A DNA stretch of 64,000 bases from Pseudoramibacter faecis (GCF_036289405.1 NZ_JAYFFI010000008.1:1-64000), one strand, 5' to 3'; shown: positions 36,101 through 44,643, counted from the stretch's first letter. Translations and numbers: made by a program. The notes: generated by a model from the sequence alone, not told the origin.

Positions 36101-37451
36101 GTTTCGCGCTGGAACCATCGCGACCCTGGCCGATAAGACGGCCTTTGGTTACGTCAAGAATTATCTGGAGGAGCGGGGAATCGTCGTCAGCCATGCGGAG
36201 ATGGATCGCCTGATTGAAGGCACAGCCGGTGTGACGCGCACGACGGGCCAGCATCCCGGCGGGGTGATGGTCGTGCCGAAGAATAAAGAAATCACCCAAT
36301 TCACGCCGGTTCAGTATCCGGCTAACGACCAGGATAGCGGCACCCTGACGACGCATTTCGATTATCATTCCATCGAGGGACGGCTGCTCAAACTCGATAT
36401 TCTTGGCCACGATGACCCGACGATGCTGCGCATGCTCAAGGACATTACCGGCGTGGATCCGACGACGATCGCATTGGATGATCCCAAGATTATCGGCTTG
36501 TTTGAAGGCACGGATTCTCTGGATCTGATCGATGACGATTTTGATGTGCCGCTGGGCACCTGCGGCATTCCGGAATTCGGAACCAGCTTTGCCAGGCAGA
36601 TGGTGCTCGATGCCCATCCGGATTCTTACGCCGACTTGATTCGGCTGTCCGGGCTATCCCATGGGACGGATGTGTGGCTGGGCAATGCCCAGACGCTTAT
36701 CGAAAACGGGACGACCACGCTGAAGGAAGTGATCTGCTGCCGTGACGATATCATGCTCGGGCTCATCTCGATGGGGCTGGCGCCGGAGCGTGCGTTCTGG
36801 ATCATGGAGCACGTGCGCAAGGGTAAGGGGTTACTCGATGACGAGGAACCCTATATGCGGGAAAATAACGTGCCGGAATGGTATATCGATTCCTGTAAAA
36901 AAATCAAATACATGTTTCCGAAAGCCCATGCGGCGGCCTATGTGATGATGGCTGTTCGCATCGCGTATTATAAAGTGTATTATCCGCCGGCCTATTATGC
37001 GGCATGGTTTTCCATTCGCGCCAAGGAGTTTGATCTCGGCGTTATGAAGGCGGGCAAGAACGCCGTCGTGCGCAAGATGAACGAAATCAAGGTCCAGGGC
37101 AATAAGGCCAGTAATAAAGACAGCAACCTTTATACTTCGCTGGAACTGGCTTGGGAAATGTTCTGCCGGGGCTACAGCTTTGCCAATGTCGATATTTATA
37201 AATCCCATTACCGTTATTTTACGCTCGATGGCAAAACGTTGATTCCGCCGTTAACCGCAGTGGACGGTATGGGCGAGGTGGTGGCTAAAAGCATTTATGA
37301 AGAGGCCAAAAGGAAACCTTTCATGTCCCAGGAGGATATGCAAAACCGCGCCCATGTGAATAAAGCCAATATGGATGCACTGGCGGCTTTTGGCTGTTTG
37401 TCGGAATTGCCGGAATCCAATCAGATGTCATTTCTCACTATGCTGGGTTGA
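33162..37451 (+). CDS. polC: DNA polymerase III alpha subunit, PolC type
   Basis: The main replicative polymerase of low-GC Gram-positives. At 1429 residues it has the full PolC order: N-terminal tau-binding region, an OB-fold (about 240-325), a PHP domain starting with His333 and His335 in VELHMHSQYS, an inserted DEDD proofreading exonuclease with Asp419 and Glu421 in FFDLETTGLY, the zinc finger CPKC...CPEC near 905-930, palm residues Asp955 and Asp957 in EPDIDLNFGD, and the fingers and duplex-binding domains to the C-terminus. The proofreading domain within PHP separates PolC from DnaE. ATG follows AAAGAAAGAG, 33 bases after ispG. Confidence 0.97.
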   Translation: MSLIAEKQAAFKQVVAKYRLMPQKVEISEAQQTLTLIFKSEDGSSCDRMAVQRELSAVFDYAKSVGVVVEVPLKSQVDPAVFEEAQKTPVNLPGENREDPAAAFIDQMAESEAIPTVAEFPGELSPELPSGMPVEGLTEVPEMQKSEEDEAAPLPIPKTLSRSESRIEARMQAAMAQNVAIMKQGTGTPSPSSKKGKMDFEPITGSMIMGKCFTAEPEGLDTIDFEDNLTTDKERHCYRGRIFGFNARELRNGKQLFEFNITDERASISCKIFAGKNASAIRERLKNGIWVQVEGQVSFDEYAHEKQLMPRVIEEVDRPVRTDDAQIKRVELHMHSQYSAMDAVSKVKKIVQQAADFGHDIFGITDHGVVQAYPEIMKETKGKGIKVLYGLEGYLVNDDIRIITGDQDEPFDGEFVFFDLETTGLYAGRDVIIEIAAVKIKNKHVLDTFQTFVNPHRPIPQKITELTSITDQMVAQGEEEEAAIRAFLDFCDGKILAAHNASFDMGFMSIALERYGISNTITYVDTLPMARTLIPNIARHNLKKLASYFKIDMGHHHRAIDDSICSAKIFVRLMGLAEKQHCDHAADLNRLMRLEQIIKTERPYHVIIYAKDQDGVRALYDLVSASHVDYFYKKPRIPKSLLQKKRKHLLIGSACEAGELYTAVKENWNEARLRPILDFYDYYEVQPLGNNAYLTRNGDLTRDDLIEINKRIIALGRQENKLVVATGDVHFVAPEDAQYRKILQAGQGYRDADEQPPLYYRSTREMLDEFDYLPDDAAYELVVTNTRKVADLIDDVKPVPDGTFPPVIEGSDDEIRNAVYAKAKELYGDPLPEIVAERINKELTSIIGNGYSVLYLIAEKLVKHSLDCGYLVGSRGSVGSSLVAMLCGITEVNSLPPHYVCPKCKHVEWFDSTKVGVGPDLPDKICPECGHALNKDGFDIPFETFLGFKGDKEPDIDLNFGDNQSEAHRYTEVIFGKGKVFRAGTIATLADKTAFGYVKNYLEERGIVVSHAEMDRLIEGTAGVTRTTGQHPGGVMVVPKNKEITQFTPVQYPANDQDSGTLTTHFDYHSIEGRLLKLDILGHDDPTMLRMLKDITGVDPTTIALDDPKIIGLFEGTDSLDLIDDDFDVPLGTCGIPEFGTSFARQMVLDAHPDSYADLIRLSGLSHGTDVWLGNAQTLIENGTTTLKEVICCRDDIMLGLISMGLAPERAFWIMEHVRKGKGLLDDEEPYMRENNVPEWYIDSCKKIKYMFPKAHAAAYVMMAVRIAYYKVYYPPAYYAAWFSIRAKEFDLGVMKAGKNAVVRKMNEIKVQGNKASNKDSNLYTSLELAWEMFCRGYSFANVDIYKSHYRYFTLDGKTLIPPLTAVDGMGEVVAKSIYEEAKRKPFMSQEDMQNRAHVNKANMDALAAFGCLSELPESNQMSFLTMLG

Positions 37452-37503
37452 GTGATGATAAAATAATAAGCGATAAAATGAGAGAAAATGCAGGGAGGGT
37501 GCT

Positions 37504-38298
37504 GTGGTTAATAAAAGCCTGACAAAAAAAAGACGACGAGAAATATTGTTGATTGTGCTTTTATTATTGGTTATCTTTTTGGTGGTGACAAGCGTGCGTA
37601 CCTGCACGCGTCGAAAGCGTCACACGGTACAAAAGCAACAGACAAAAGCCGATACTCAAAGCCAAAAGCAGCCGGCCCTGTCGCCGCAGACAAGGCTTAA
37701 AAACGCTGCATCGCAGACCGGTAATACCGCCCAGCTCATTAATAAAACGCATATGCTGTCGCCTTCTTATGTGCCGAAAGATCTGGTGAAGGTAAACGCG
37801 GCGAGTTATCGCACGGTGTATCTGCGCAAAGAAGCAGCTCAGGCTTTGGCGACCATGTTTAATGCCGGGAAAAAGGCCGGCGTGAATCTGTATTGCTCTT
37901 CCGGGTACCGTTCGTATGCCGATCAGCAGAAAATTTTTAACAATCACGCGGCCTCGATGGGTGGAGCCAAAGCCAATGCCATTAGCTCTAAGGCGGGACA
38001 AAGCGAACATCAAAGTGGGTTCGCCATGGATGTGACCTGTCGGTCGATGAGCGGTGATTTGCAGGAGCGCTTTATCCAAACCAACGAAGGAAAATGGCTC
38101 GCGGCCCATGCCCACGAATACGGCTTTATCGTTCGCTTTCCTAAAGGGAAGGAGGCGAGCACCGGCTACAGCTATGAGCCCTGGCACATTCGTTATCTGG
38201 GGAAGGATCTGGCGACAAAGGTGAACACCAGCGGCCTTTCCTATGAAGAATATCTCGCGAAGAATGCGAAATTTGCCACGGTTATTGATGGGCAGTAA
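37504..38298 (+). CDS. VanY-like D-alanyl-D-alanine carboxypeptidase (M15B)
   Basis: A membrane-anchored zinc peptidase that trims the terminal D-Ala from peptidoglycan stem peptides. The 264-residue protein starts with GTG behind GCAGGGAGG, has a basic N-terminus and one membrane helix (about 14-32), a Gln/Lys-rich linker, then the M15B domain. Zinc ligands are His169 and Asp176 in SEHQSGFAMDV and His228 in EPWHIR, with Glu225 as the catalytic base. SSGYRSYADQQKIF is the family's substrate-binding block. Transcribed with its own terminator after polC. Role in wall remodelling rather than vancomycin resistance is inferred, since no van genes are near. Confidence 0.9.
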   Translation: MVNKSLTKKRRREILLIVLLLLVIFLVVTSVRTCTRRKRHTVQKQQTKADTQSQKQPALSPQTRLKNAASQTGNTAQLINKTHMLSPSYVPKDLVKVNAASYRTVYLRKEAAQALATMFNAGKKAGVNLYCSSGYRSYADQQKIFNNHAASMGGAKANAISSKAGQSEHQSGFAMDVTCRSMSGDLQERFIQTNEGKWLAAHAHEYGFIVRFPKGKEASTGYSYEPWHIRYLGKDLATKVNTSGLSYEEYLAKNAKFATVIDGQ

Positions 38299-38311
38299 TT
38301 GAAAAAAACAG

Positions 38312-38341
38312 GACCTGAAGGGAGACCTTCGGGTCTTTTTT
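38312..38341 (+). terminator. Rho-independent terminator after the carboxypeptidase gene
   Basis: A 10-bp stem (38312-38321 with 38326-38335, one G-U), loop GAGA, then six T. Confidence 0.9.
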
Positions 38342-38385
38342 GCAAGGAAGGCGCTCCAGTGTCATGAAGAACTTTTTGTCGGTGA

Positions 38386-38414
38386 TTGAAAAAAGAAAAT
38401 ACTTGCGATAGAAT
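38386..38414 (+). promoter_or_regulatory. Promoter of valS
   Basis: TTGAAA (38386-38391), 17-base spacer, TAGAAT (38409-38414). The leader of about 70 bases contains no T-box motif (no AGGGTGGNACCGCG), unlike many Firmicute tRNA synthetase genes. Confidence 0.65.
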
Positions 38415-38489
38415 ATTAAGGCTATTAAAAATCAAGGGAATCCCCATTCAATACAAGCGTTTGTTCGCTGCGCAGGAAAGGATCAATGC

Positions 38490-41132
38490 ATGAAAAAGGA
38501 AATGTCGAAAGTTTACGAACCCCACGAGGTTGAAAATAGAATTTATGATTGGTGGCGGGATGCCGGTTATTTCAAGCCGGAGGTTCATCCGGACGGCGAG
38601 GCCTACACTATCATTATGCCGCCTCCGAATATTACGGGGCAGTTGCATATGGGGCATGCTTTTGACGACACCCTGCAGGATGCGTTGATTCGCTTCAAAC
38701 GGATGCAAGGCTATGCGGCGCTTTGGGTGCCGGGAATGGACCATGCGTCCATTGCAACGGAAGTCAAGGTGCTCAATCAAATCAAAGAAGAAGAAAACCG
38801 ATCCAAAAGTGATTTAACCCGGGAGGAATTTCTGGAATATGCCTGGGATTGGGCAAAGTTTTATCGCAAACGCATCCGTCGGCAAATCACCAAACTCGGG
38901 GCATCCTGCGATTGGGACCGGGAACGCTTTACGATGGATGAAGGCTGTTCCAAAGCGGTAAAATCCACCTTTGTGCGCCTTTACGAAGCCGGTTTGATTT
39001 ACAAAGGCAACCGCATCATCAATTGGTGCCCGGATTGCCAAACGGCCCTTTCCGATGCCGAAGTGGAATACGAAGAAAAAAACGGCAATCTTTGGCATCT
39101 GCGTTATCCCTTTGCCGACGGAACCGGTGAAGTGGTGGTGGCGACCACCCGGCCGGAGACCATGCTCGGGGATACCGGAGTGGCGGTGAATCCCGCTGAC
39201 GAGCGCTACACGGTTCTGGTGGGCAAGGAAGTGATTTTGCCGCTGGTGAACAAGCGCATCCCTGTGGTGGCCGACGATTATGTGGATATGGCCTTCGGGA
39301 CGGGGGTAGTGAAGATGACCCCGGCCCACGACCCCAATGACTACGCCGTCGGGAAACGCCACAACCTCGAAGAGATCAACATCATGAACGAAGACGGCAC
39401 GATGAACGACAAATGCGGGAAATACGCCGGCATGGATCGCTATGACTGCCGCGAGGCCATCTTGACGGACCTGGACGCCGAGGGCTATTTGGTCAAAACC
39501 GAAGACCATGTGCACAATGTGGGGCATTGCTACCGCTGCCACACCGCGGTGGAGACCATGACCTCCGAGCAGTGGTTTGTGGACATGAAGCCCTTAGCGG
39601 CGCCGGCCATTGTGGCGGTGCGGGAGGGCAAGACGAAGTTTATCCCCGAACGGTTCAAGAAGATTTATTTCAACTGGATGGAAAATGTGCGAGACTGGTG
39701 CGTTTCCCGCCAGCTTTGGTGGGGGCACCGTATCCCGGCATGGACCTGCGACGATTGCGGCGGGCTGATCGTGGCGGAAGAAACGCCGACGGGTTGCCCC
39801 AAATGCGGCTACACCCATCTGACGCAGGATCCGGATGTGCTCGACACTTGGTTCTCTTCGGCTCTTTGGCCGTTCTCGACCATTGGCTGGCCGGAGGATA
39901 CAGAGGATCTCAAAAAATTCTATCCCAATAATGTGCTGGTCACGGGTTACGATATTATTTTCTTCTGGGTGGCTCGGATGATCTTTATGGGGCTGGATGC
40001 CATGGGCGAAGTGCCTTTCTCGGATGTGTATATCCATGGGCTCATCCGCGACGCTCAGGGCCGAAAAATGAGCAAATCACTGGGCAACGGCATCGATCCG
40101 CTCGAAGTGATTGAGGACTATTCGGCGGATGCGCTGCGCTTTGCCATCATTACCGGGAACTCAGCGGGCAATGACATCCGCTGGACTCAGGATAAAATTG
40201 AATCCAGCCGCAATTTTCTGAATAAAATCTGGAACGCGTCTCGCTTTGTGCTGATGAATATGACAGAAGACACGGATCTCGACGTCAAAAATGTGCGGCT
40301 GGAGCCTACCGACAAATGGATTTTGAGCCGGCTCAATCAGACCATCGCCGAAGCCACGGCCAATATGGAAAAGTACGAGCTGGGGATCGCCGCTTCTAAG
40401 ATCTATGATTTTACCTGGAATGAATTTTGTGACTGGTACATCGAAATGGTCAAGCCGCGCTTTAATTCGGATGATGCCGTCGGCAAAAAGGCCGCATTGA
40501 CCACGCTGAATTATGTGTTGCAGAATATTTTAAAGCTTTTGCATCCGGTGACACCCTTCATCACCGAAGAAATTTATCATTATTTGCCGGCGTCGGATGA
40601 GGCCATCATTGTAGCGCCTTGGCCGAAGGCCGACGATGCGCTGATTTTTGAGGTCGAAGAAAAACAGGTGACTTATTTGATGGACGCGATCCGTGCGATC
40701 CGGAAGATTCGTAAGGAAACGGGCGTACTGTCCAAAAAGCGGGCCGATGTTTTTGTGACGACCGATAATGCAGAGGATATTGCGGTTTTGACAGCCGCTT
40801 TGGATATGCTGGGCAAGATGGCCGGCGTGTCTGCGGTGCACGCCATTGACTTGGATGAAGTCAAGGCGGATTATGTCGCGGCGGTGGTGGAAGATTCCAC
40901 CCTTTATTTGGCACCTAACGATTTGGTAGACAAAGAAAAGGAACTGGCCCGGCTAAACAAAGAAAGGGCCAAGATCGAAAAAGATCTGAAGCAGACCAGC
41001 GGGAAACTCAAAAACAAAAAATTCTTGGCCAATGCGCCGGATGCCGTGATCGAAAAGGAAAAAGGCAAGGATCGGGAAAACCGGGAAAAGCTGACTCTGG
41101 TGTGCGACCGCATCCGGGCACTGGAAGCTTAA
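38490..41132 (+). CDS. valS: Valyl-tRNA synthetase
   Basis: Charges tRNA-Val, a class Ia synthetase. At 880 residues it is full length. HIGH motif appears as HMGH (53-56) in PPPNITGQLHMGHAF, the CP1 editing domain is recognised by TTRPETMLGDTGVAVNP, KMSKS lies at 526-530 in GRKMSKSLGN, the zinc-like Cys pairs CDDCGG and CPKCGY are near 417-440, and the C-terminal coiled-coil arm (about 815-880, Lys/Glu rich) contacts tRNA. ATG 38490 has only a weak GGAAAGGA site. The absence of a T-box leader in front of it is unusual for the group. Confidence 0.98.
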   Translation: MKKEMSKVYEPHEVENRIYDWWRDAGYFKPEVHPDGEAYTIIMPPPNITGQLHMGHAFDDTLQDALIRFKRMQGYAALWVPGMDHASIATEVKVLNQIKEEENRSKSDLTREEFLEYAWDWAKFYRKRIRRQITKLGASCDWDRERFTMDEGCSKAVKSTFVRLYEAGLIYKGNRIINWCPDCQTALSDAEVEYEEKNGNLWHLRYPFADGTGEVVVATTRPETMLGDTGVAVNPADERYTVLVGKEVILPLVNKRIPVVADDYVDMAFGTGVVKMTPAHDPNDYAVGKRHNLEEINIMNEDGTMNDKCGKYAGMDRYDCREAILTDLDAEGYLVKTEDHVHNVGHCYRCHTAVETMTSEQWFVDMKPLAAPAIVAVREGKTKFIPERFKKIYFNWMENVRDWCVSRQLWWGHRIPAWTCDDCGGLIVAEETPTGCPKCGYTHLTQDPDVLDTWFSSALWPFSTIGWPEDTEDLKKFYPNNVLVTGYDIIFFWVARMIFMGLDAMGEVPFSDVYIHGLIRDAQGRKMSKSLGNGIDPLEVIEDYSADALRFAIITGNSAGNDIRWTQDKIESSRNFLNKIWNASRFVLMNMTEDTDLDVKNVRLEPTDKWILSRLNQTIAEATANMEKYELGIAASKIYDFTWNEFCDWYIEMVKPRFNSDDAVGKKAALTTLNYVLQNILKLLHPVTPFITEEIYHYLPASDEAIIVAPWPKADDALIFEVEEKQVTYLMDAIRAIRKIRKETGVLSKKRADVFVTTDNAEDIAVLTAALDMLGKMAGVSAVHAIDLDEVKADYVAAVVEDSTLYLAPNDLVDKEKELARLNKERAKIEKDLKQTSGKLKNKKFLANAPDAVIEKEKGKDRENREKLTLVCDRIRALEA

Positions 41133-41163
41133 TTAAGAATCCGGCACGCTGAATTTTTTAAAC

Positions 41164-41192
41164 TTTACATTCGTCAAAAGCTTTGCTATACT
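41164..41192 (+). promoter_or_regulatory. Promoter of the riboswitch-controlled P-type ATPase
   Basis: TTTACA (41164-41169), 17-base spacer, TATACT (41187-41192) with an extended -10 TGC immediately before it. Transcripts should start near 41199, just before the riboswitch. Confidence 0.85.
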
Positions 41193-41202
41193 ACGGTACA
41201 TT

Positions 41203-41297
41203 CAAAGGGGAGTAACTCACCTATGGGTTTATCTGATCGTCATTTCGGGCATGGCCCCGGTCAGATATCAAATGATTATTTGCGAGTAAGACCTTTG
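41203..41297 (+). promoter_or_regulatory. Manganese riboswitch (yybP-ykoY family)
   Basis: The leader matches the Mn2+-sensing yybP-ykoY aptamer. Paired element P1 is formed by CAAAGG (41203-41208) and CCTTTG (41292-41297). The conserved loop L1 is GGGGAGTAACTC, the second leg reads ATCGTCATTTCGGGC and CCCCGGTCAGAT, and the 3' junction reads TTGCGAGTAAGACCTTTG. These are the bases that build the metal pocket in the Lactococcus lactis yybP aptamer. The 3' strand of P1 is also the 5' arm of the following terminator, so metal-stabilised P1 would prevent termination: an ON switch for Mn2+. Confidence 0.95.
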
Positions 41298-41335
41298 TTT
41301 CAATGCAATACTGTGTTGAAACAAAGGTCTTTTTT
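41288..41335 (+). terminator. Riboswitch-controlled intrinsic terminator
   Basis: A perfect 16-bp stem (41288-41303 with 41316-41331) with a 12-base loop, followed by T5. Its 5' arm overlaps 10 bases of the riboswitch 3' end, including all of the P1 strand CCTTTG, so aptamer and terminator exclude each other. Confidence 0.95.
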
Positions 41336-41377
41336 AACGAAGGGACATCGGAATATCTGCCGTTTGAGGAGGGAAAA

Positions 41378-44026
41378 TTGAACGAAACAGAAAAATCAGC
41401 TTATTTGTTATCGGTTGAAGAGACGGAGCAAATTTATAAGACAGATCACCTTTGCGGGTTAACCGCCGAAGAAGCGACGCGCCGCCTCGCCGCCTATGGC
41501 AAAAATAAATTGGCCGAGAGAAAAAAGAAATCTCTGATTGTGCGCTTTGCGGGACAATTTAAGGATTTTTTGATCGTGGTGCTTATTGCCGCGGCGATCA
41601 TTTCTGGGTTTTTGGGCGAAGTGTCCGACGCGGTTCTGATTTTAATGATCGTGGTGCTCAACGCGGTGATCGGTGTGGTGCAGGAGAGCAAAGCTGAATC
41701 GGCTATGGAAAGTTTGAAGCAATTGACCATCCCGGAAGCCAAGGTGATTCGGGACGGCGCGCAGACGGTGGTGCGTTCGGAAGATTTGGTGCCGGGGGAT
41801 CTTGTGGTGCTGGATGCCGGGGATGCCGTTCCGGCTGACGGGCGCATTGTGGCCGAGGCCGGTCTGCAGGTGCAGGAATCAGCATTGACGGGCGAATCGA
41901 TGCCCGTCGAGAAGGCGGTTACCGGCGATTTTGATGACAAAACACCGCTGGGCGACCGGGTCGACATGGTTTATATGAGTTCGGCCGTGACCTATGGCCG
42001 AGGCCGGTTTGTGGTAACCGGCACCGGAATGGATACCGAAATTGGCAAAATTGCCGGGATGCTGCAAAATTCTGAAAAATCGGCAACCCCGCTGACCCGC
42101 AGCATCAACCAGCTGGGGAAAACCCTGGCAATCGCCGCCTTGGCAGCCTGTATTGTGATTTTTGCTGTCGGGTGGCTCCGCGGGGGTAATCTCATCGAAA
42201 TGTTCTTGACAGCCGTTTCACTTGCGGTGGCGGCGATTCCGGAAGGGCTTCCGGCAGTGGTAACGGTGGTGCTTGCCATGGGCACAACGCGACTGGCTGC
42301 CAAACATGCCATTATCCGCAAATTGCCTGCCGTGGAAACGTTGGGCTGCGCCTCGGTGATCTGCACCGATAAAACCGGCACCCTGACCCAAAACCGCATG
42401 ACCATTAAGAAGGTTTATGCCAATGAAGGCATCATCGATGCGGAAAAGATCAAAGAAGATGGTTTTATACCGTCAGAAAAATTTGTGGTGCGTATCGGTG
42501 AGCTTTGCAATGATGCATCCATTATCGAAGAAAACGAAAAGGTTTTGGAAATTGGGGATCCGACAGAAGTCGCCATGGTGGCATATGCCGATAATTTGGG
42601 GTTTGACAAGGCGCTAAACATGCATGAAATTCCGCGTATCGGGGAGATCCCCTTTGATTCAGATCGAAAACTTATGACGACCATCCACGCATACGACGAT
42701 ACGTTTATGAGCTTTACCAAAGGCGCACCGGATGTGCTTTTGGCGCGCTGCACCCAGTATCTTAAAGGCTATGACGTACTGCCGTTAGACGATGGGGCAC
42801 GCAGAGAAATTATGGTTGCCAACACCGAGATGGCTGACAACGCCTATCGGGTTTTGGGCTATGCATTCCGGCAATATCCGGAGCGACCTGCGGCGGAAGT
42901 TGGCACAGTGGAAGCAGATTTAATTTTTGCCGGGCTTACCGGGATGATCGACCCACCGCGCGAAGAGGTGAAGCTTTCTATTGATGAGTGCCACCATGCG
43001 GGGATTCAAACCGTAATGATCACCGGCGATCACAAGAATACGGCGGTGGCCATTGCCAAAGATCTCGATATTTACGACGAAAATTCGCAGGCGCTTTCCG
43101 GCGTGGAGTTGGATGCTTTGTCAGATGCAGAATTGGACGAGGCTATTGAAAAGACCAGCGTTTACGCGCGGGTCTCACCGGAGCACAAGGTGCGGATTGT
43201 TAATGCCTGGCAGCGGCGGGGAGACGTGGTGGCCATGACCGGCGACGGCGTGAACGATGCGCCGGCGCTAAAAAAAGCAGATATCGGTTGTGCGATGGGC
43301 ATCACTGGGACCGACGTCTCCAAAGAAGCGGCCGATATGATTTTAACGGACGATAACTTCGCGACGATTGTTTCGGCGGTGCGGGAAGGCCGCGGGATTT
43401 ACAACAATATTAAAAAAGCGGTGCATTTCCTGCTCAGCTGCAATATCGCCGAAATTTTGATTCTCTTTGTCGCGACGATCATCGGCTGGGCGCAGCCCCT
43501 TTTGCCGGTGCACATTCTTTGGATCAATTTGGTGACGGATTCGCTGCCGGCATTGGCGCTTGGCGTCGAAAAAAACGACGACGATATTATGGATTATGAA
43601 CCGCGCAGCCGCAATGAAAGCATTTTCGCCGGTGGTCTTGGCGGGCGCATCGTCTTTCAGGGAATTGTGCTGTCGCTGATTTCTCTGGCGGTTTTCTGGT
43701 ATGGCACCCATCGTTATAATTTGCTGGCCGGCCGGACGATGGTTTTTGCCGTGCTCGGGCTTTCCCAGCTGACGCATGTGCTTAACGTGCGCAGTGAAAG
43801 TAAAACGGCATTCCACAATTTGTTCACGAATCGTTATCTGTGGGGAGCTTTATGCATTTCGGCGTTTGTCCAGCTGATTGTGATTTTGGTACCGGGACTG
43901 CACGTGTTCTTTAAAGTGCAGATGCTTGCGCCGATGCAGTGGCTGATTGTGGCACTGGCAGCGCTGTCTCCCTTGGTTGTGGTGGAGGCGACCAAGTGGC
44001 TTGGCCGCCATTTTAAACATGACTGA
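41378..44026 (+). CDS. Cation-transporting P-type ATPase, SERCA/PMR1-like, probably Mn2+/Ca2+ exporter
   Basis: An 882-residue P2A-type ATPase. The phosphorylated Asp331 lies in CTDKTGTLT; TM4 has PEGLP (288-292) with Glu289; TM5 has NIAE with Asn689 and Glu692; TM6 has NLVTD with Asn717 and Asp721. These match the Ca2+ ligands of SERCA/PMR1. The actuator TGES and the hinge GDGVNDAPALKKADIG are present. Start is TTG 41378 behind GAGGAGGG; an upstream ATG extension would lie inside the riboswitch terminator. PMR1-type pumps carry both Ca2+ and Mn2+, and the Mn2+ riboswitch in front points to Mn2+ export, like L. lactis YoaB. Selectivity is inference. Confidence 0.9.
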   Translation: MNETEKSAYLLSVEETEQIYKTDHLCGLTAEEATRRLAAYGKNKLAERKKKSLIVRFAGQFKDFLIVVLIAAAIISGFLGEVSDAVLILMIVVLNAVIGVVQESKAESAMESLKQLTIPEAKVIRDGAQTVVRSEDLVPGDLVVLDAGDAVPADGRIVAEAGLQVQESALTGESMPVEKAVTGDFDDKTPLGDRVDMVYMSSAVTYGRGRFVVTGTGMDTEIGKIAGMLQNSEKSATPLTRSINQLGKTLAIAALAACIVIFAVGWLRGGNLIEMFLTAVSLAVAAIPEGLPAVVTVVLAMGTTRLAAKHAIIRKLPAVETLGCASVICTDKTGTLTQNRMTIKKVYANEGIIDAEKIKEDGFIPSEKFVVRIGELCNDASIIEENEKVLEIGDPTEVAMVAYADNLGFDKALNMHEIPRIGEIPFDSDRKLMTTIHAYDDTFMSFTKGAPDVLLARCTQYLKGYDVLPLDDGARREIMVANTEMADNAYRVLGYAFRQYPERPAAEVGTVEADLIFAGLTGMIDPPREEVKLSIDECHHAGIQTVMITGDHKNTAVAIAKDLDIYDENSQALSGVELDALSDAELDEAIEKTSVYARVSPEHKVRIVNAWQRRGDVVAMTGDGVNDAPALKKADIGCAMGITGTDVSKEAADMILTDDNFATIVSAVREGRGIYNNIKKAVHFLLSCNIAEILILFVATIIGWAQPLLPVHILWINLVTDSLPALALGVEKNDDDIMDYEPRSRNESIFAGGLGGRIVFQGIVLSLISLAVFWYGTHRYNLLAGRTMVFAVLGLSQLTHVLNVRSESKTAFHNLFTNRYLWGALCISAFVQLIVILVPGLHVFFKVQMLAPMQWLIVALAALSPLVVVEATKWLGRHFKHD

Positions 44027-44048
44027 TACCAGTGCCCGGAATAAAAAC

Positions 44049-44094
44049 AAAAGGCTCCGGCCGCCTCCTAATTGAAGCGGCCGGAGCCTTTTTA
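44049..44094. terminator. Bidirectional terminator between the ATPase and DUF4364 genes
   Basis: A perfect 14-bp GC-rich stem (44051-44064 with 44077-44090), A-rich on the left and T4 on the right. It serves both convergent genes. Confidence 0.9.
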
Positions 44095-44107
44095 TGTGCG
44101 GTTTAAT

Positions 44108-44620
44108 TTATCCGTCGATTAAAACATTCATGATTTGTGCGTAGATTTTCTGGGTATTGTTTTTCCACGCATCGCAGAGAGCGCGCGCTTCCTCTTTGTT
44201 GGGGCAGCTTACAGAGATCTGCATCAAATCGAGATTGTTCTCGCTGAGCCCCAGATGCACCTGAAAATCGCCCGGGCCGGCCTCATCGTAGGAGGCATCG
44301 GTTCGCGTTTCTTTAAAGATAGCCTGCTTGTTGCCGGCAATAAAAGCCGAGAGCATCTCTCGGGTAAAGGCGGGAATTTTATTAACCAACTGGGCAATCA
44401 TTGCTGACCCTTCGGAGGAGATGATGAGTTTGCCGGAATGATCCCAGATCATCTTTTCGGCAATCAGGGCATCGATATACATTTGGATATCCAGATAAGC
44501 CGTTTGAAGATTTTGGAGAATGATAAAAGCGAGCTGCTCTCGGGTCAGTCCCGTTTTGATTTTATCCAGAACATGTAATATAATGAGTTTGTCTTCGGTT
44601 TTGTGCTGAAAATTTTCCAT
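44108..44620 (-). CDS. DUF4364 family protein
   Basis: A 170-residue protein of the DUF4364 family of Clostridia. The N-terminal half (about 10-90) resembles a winged helix: EDKLIILHVLDKIKTGLTREQLAFIIL and a following helix-rich block, so it may bind DNA. The C-terminal half is a mixed alpha/beta region. Function is unknown. It has an extended -10 promoter (TGCTATAAT on the minus strand, 44644-44652) and a short leader, and is transcribed opposite to all neighbours. Confidence 0.75.
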   Translation of the reverse strand: MENFQHKTEDKLIILHVLDKIKTGLTREQLAFIILQNLQTAYLDIQMYIDALIAEKMIWDHSGKLIISSEGSAMIAQLVNKIPAFTREMLSAFIAGNKQAIFKETRTDASYDEAGPGDFQVHLGLSENNLDLMQISVSCPNKEEARALCDAWKNNTQKIYAQIMNVLIDG

Positions 44621-44643
44621 TGGGAATTAACCTCTTGTGTGTT

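Noticed and set aside
35259..36617. Long minus-strand open frame inside polC
   Set aside because: It mirrors the coding frame of a highly conserved polymerase; codon structure of polC explains the lack of stops. The same applies to long antisense frames in clpB, pnp, valS, topA, hslU and glmM.
41303..41377. N-terminal extension of the P-type ATPase from an upstream ATG
   Set aside because: It would be encoded by the riboswitch terminator loop and arm; TTG 41378 has a GAGGAGGG site and fits family length.
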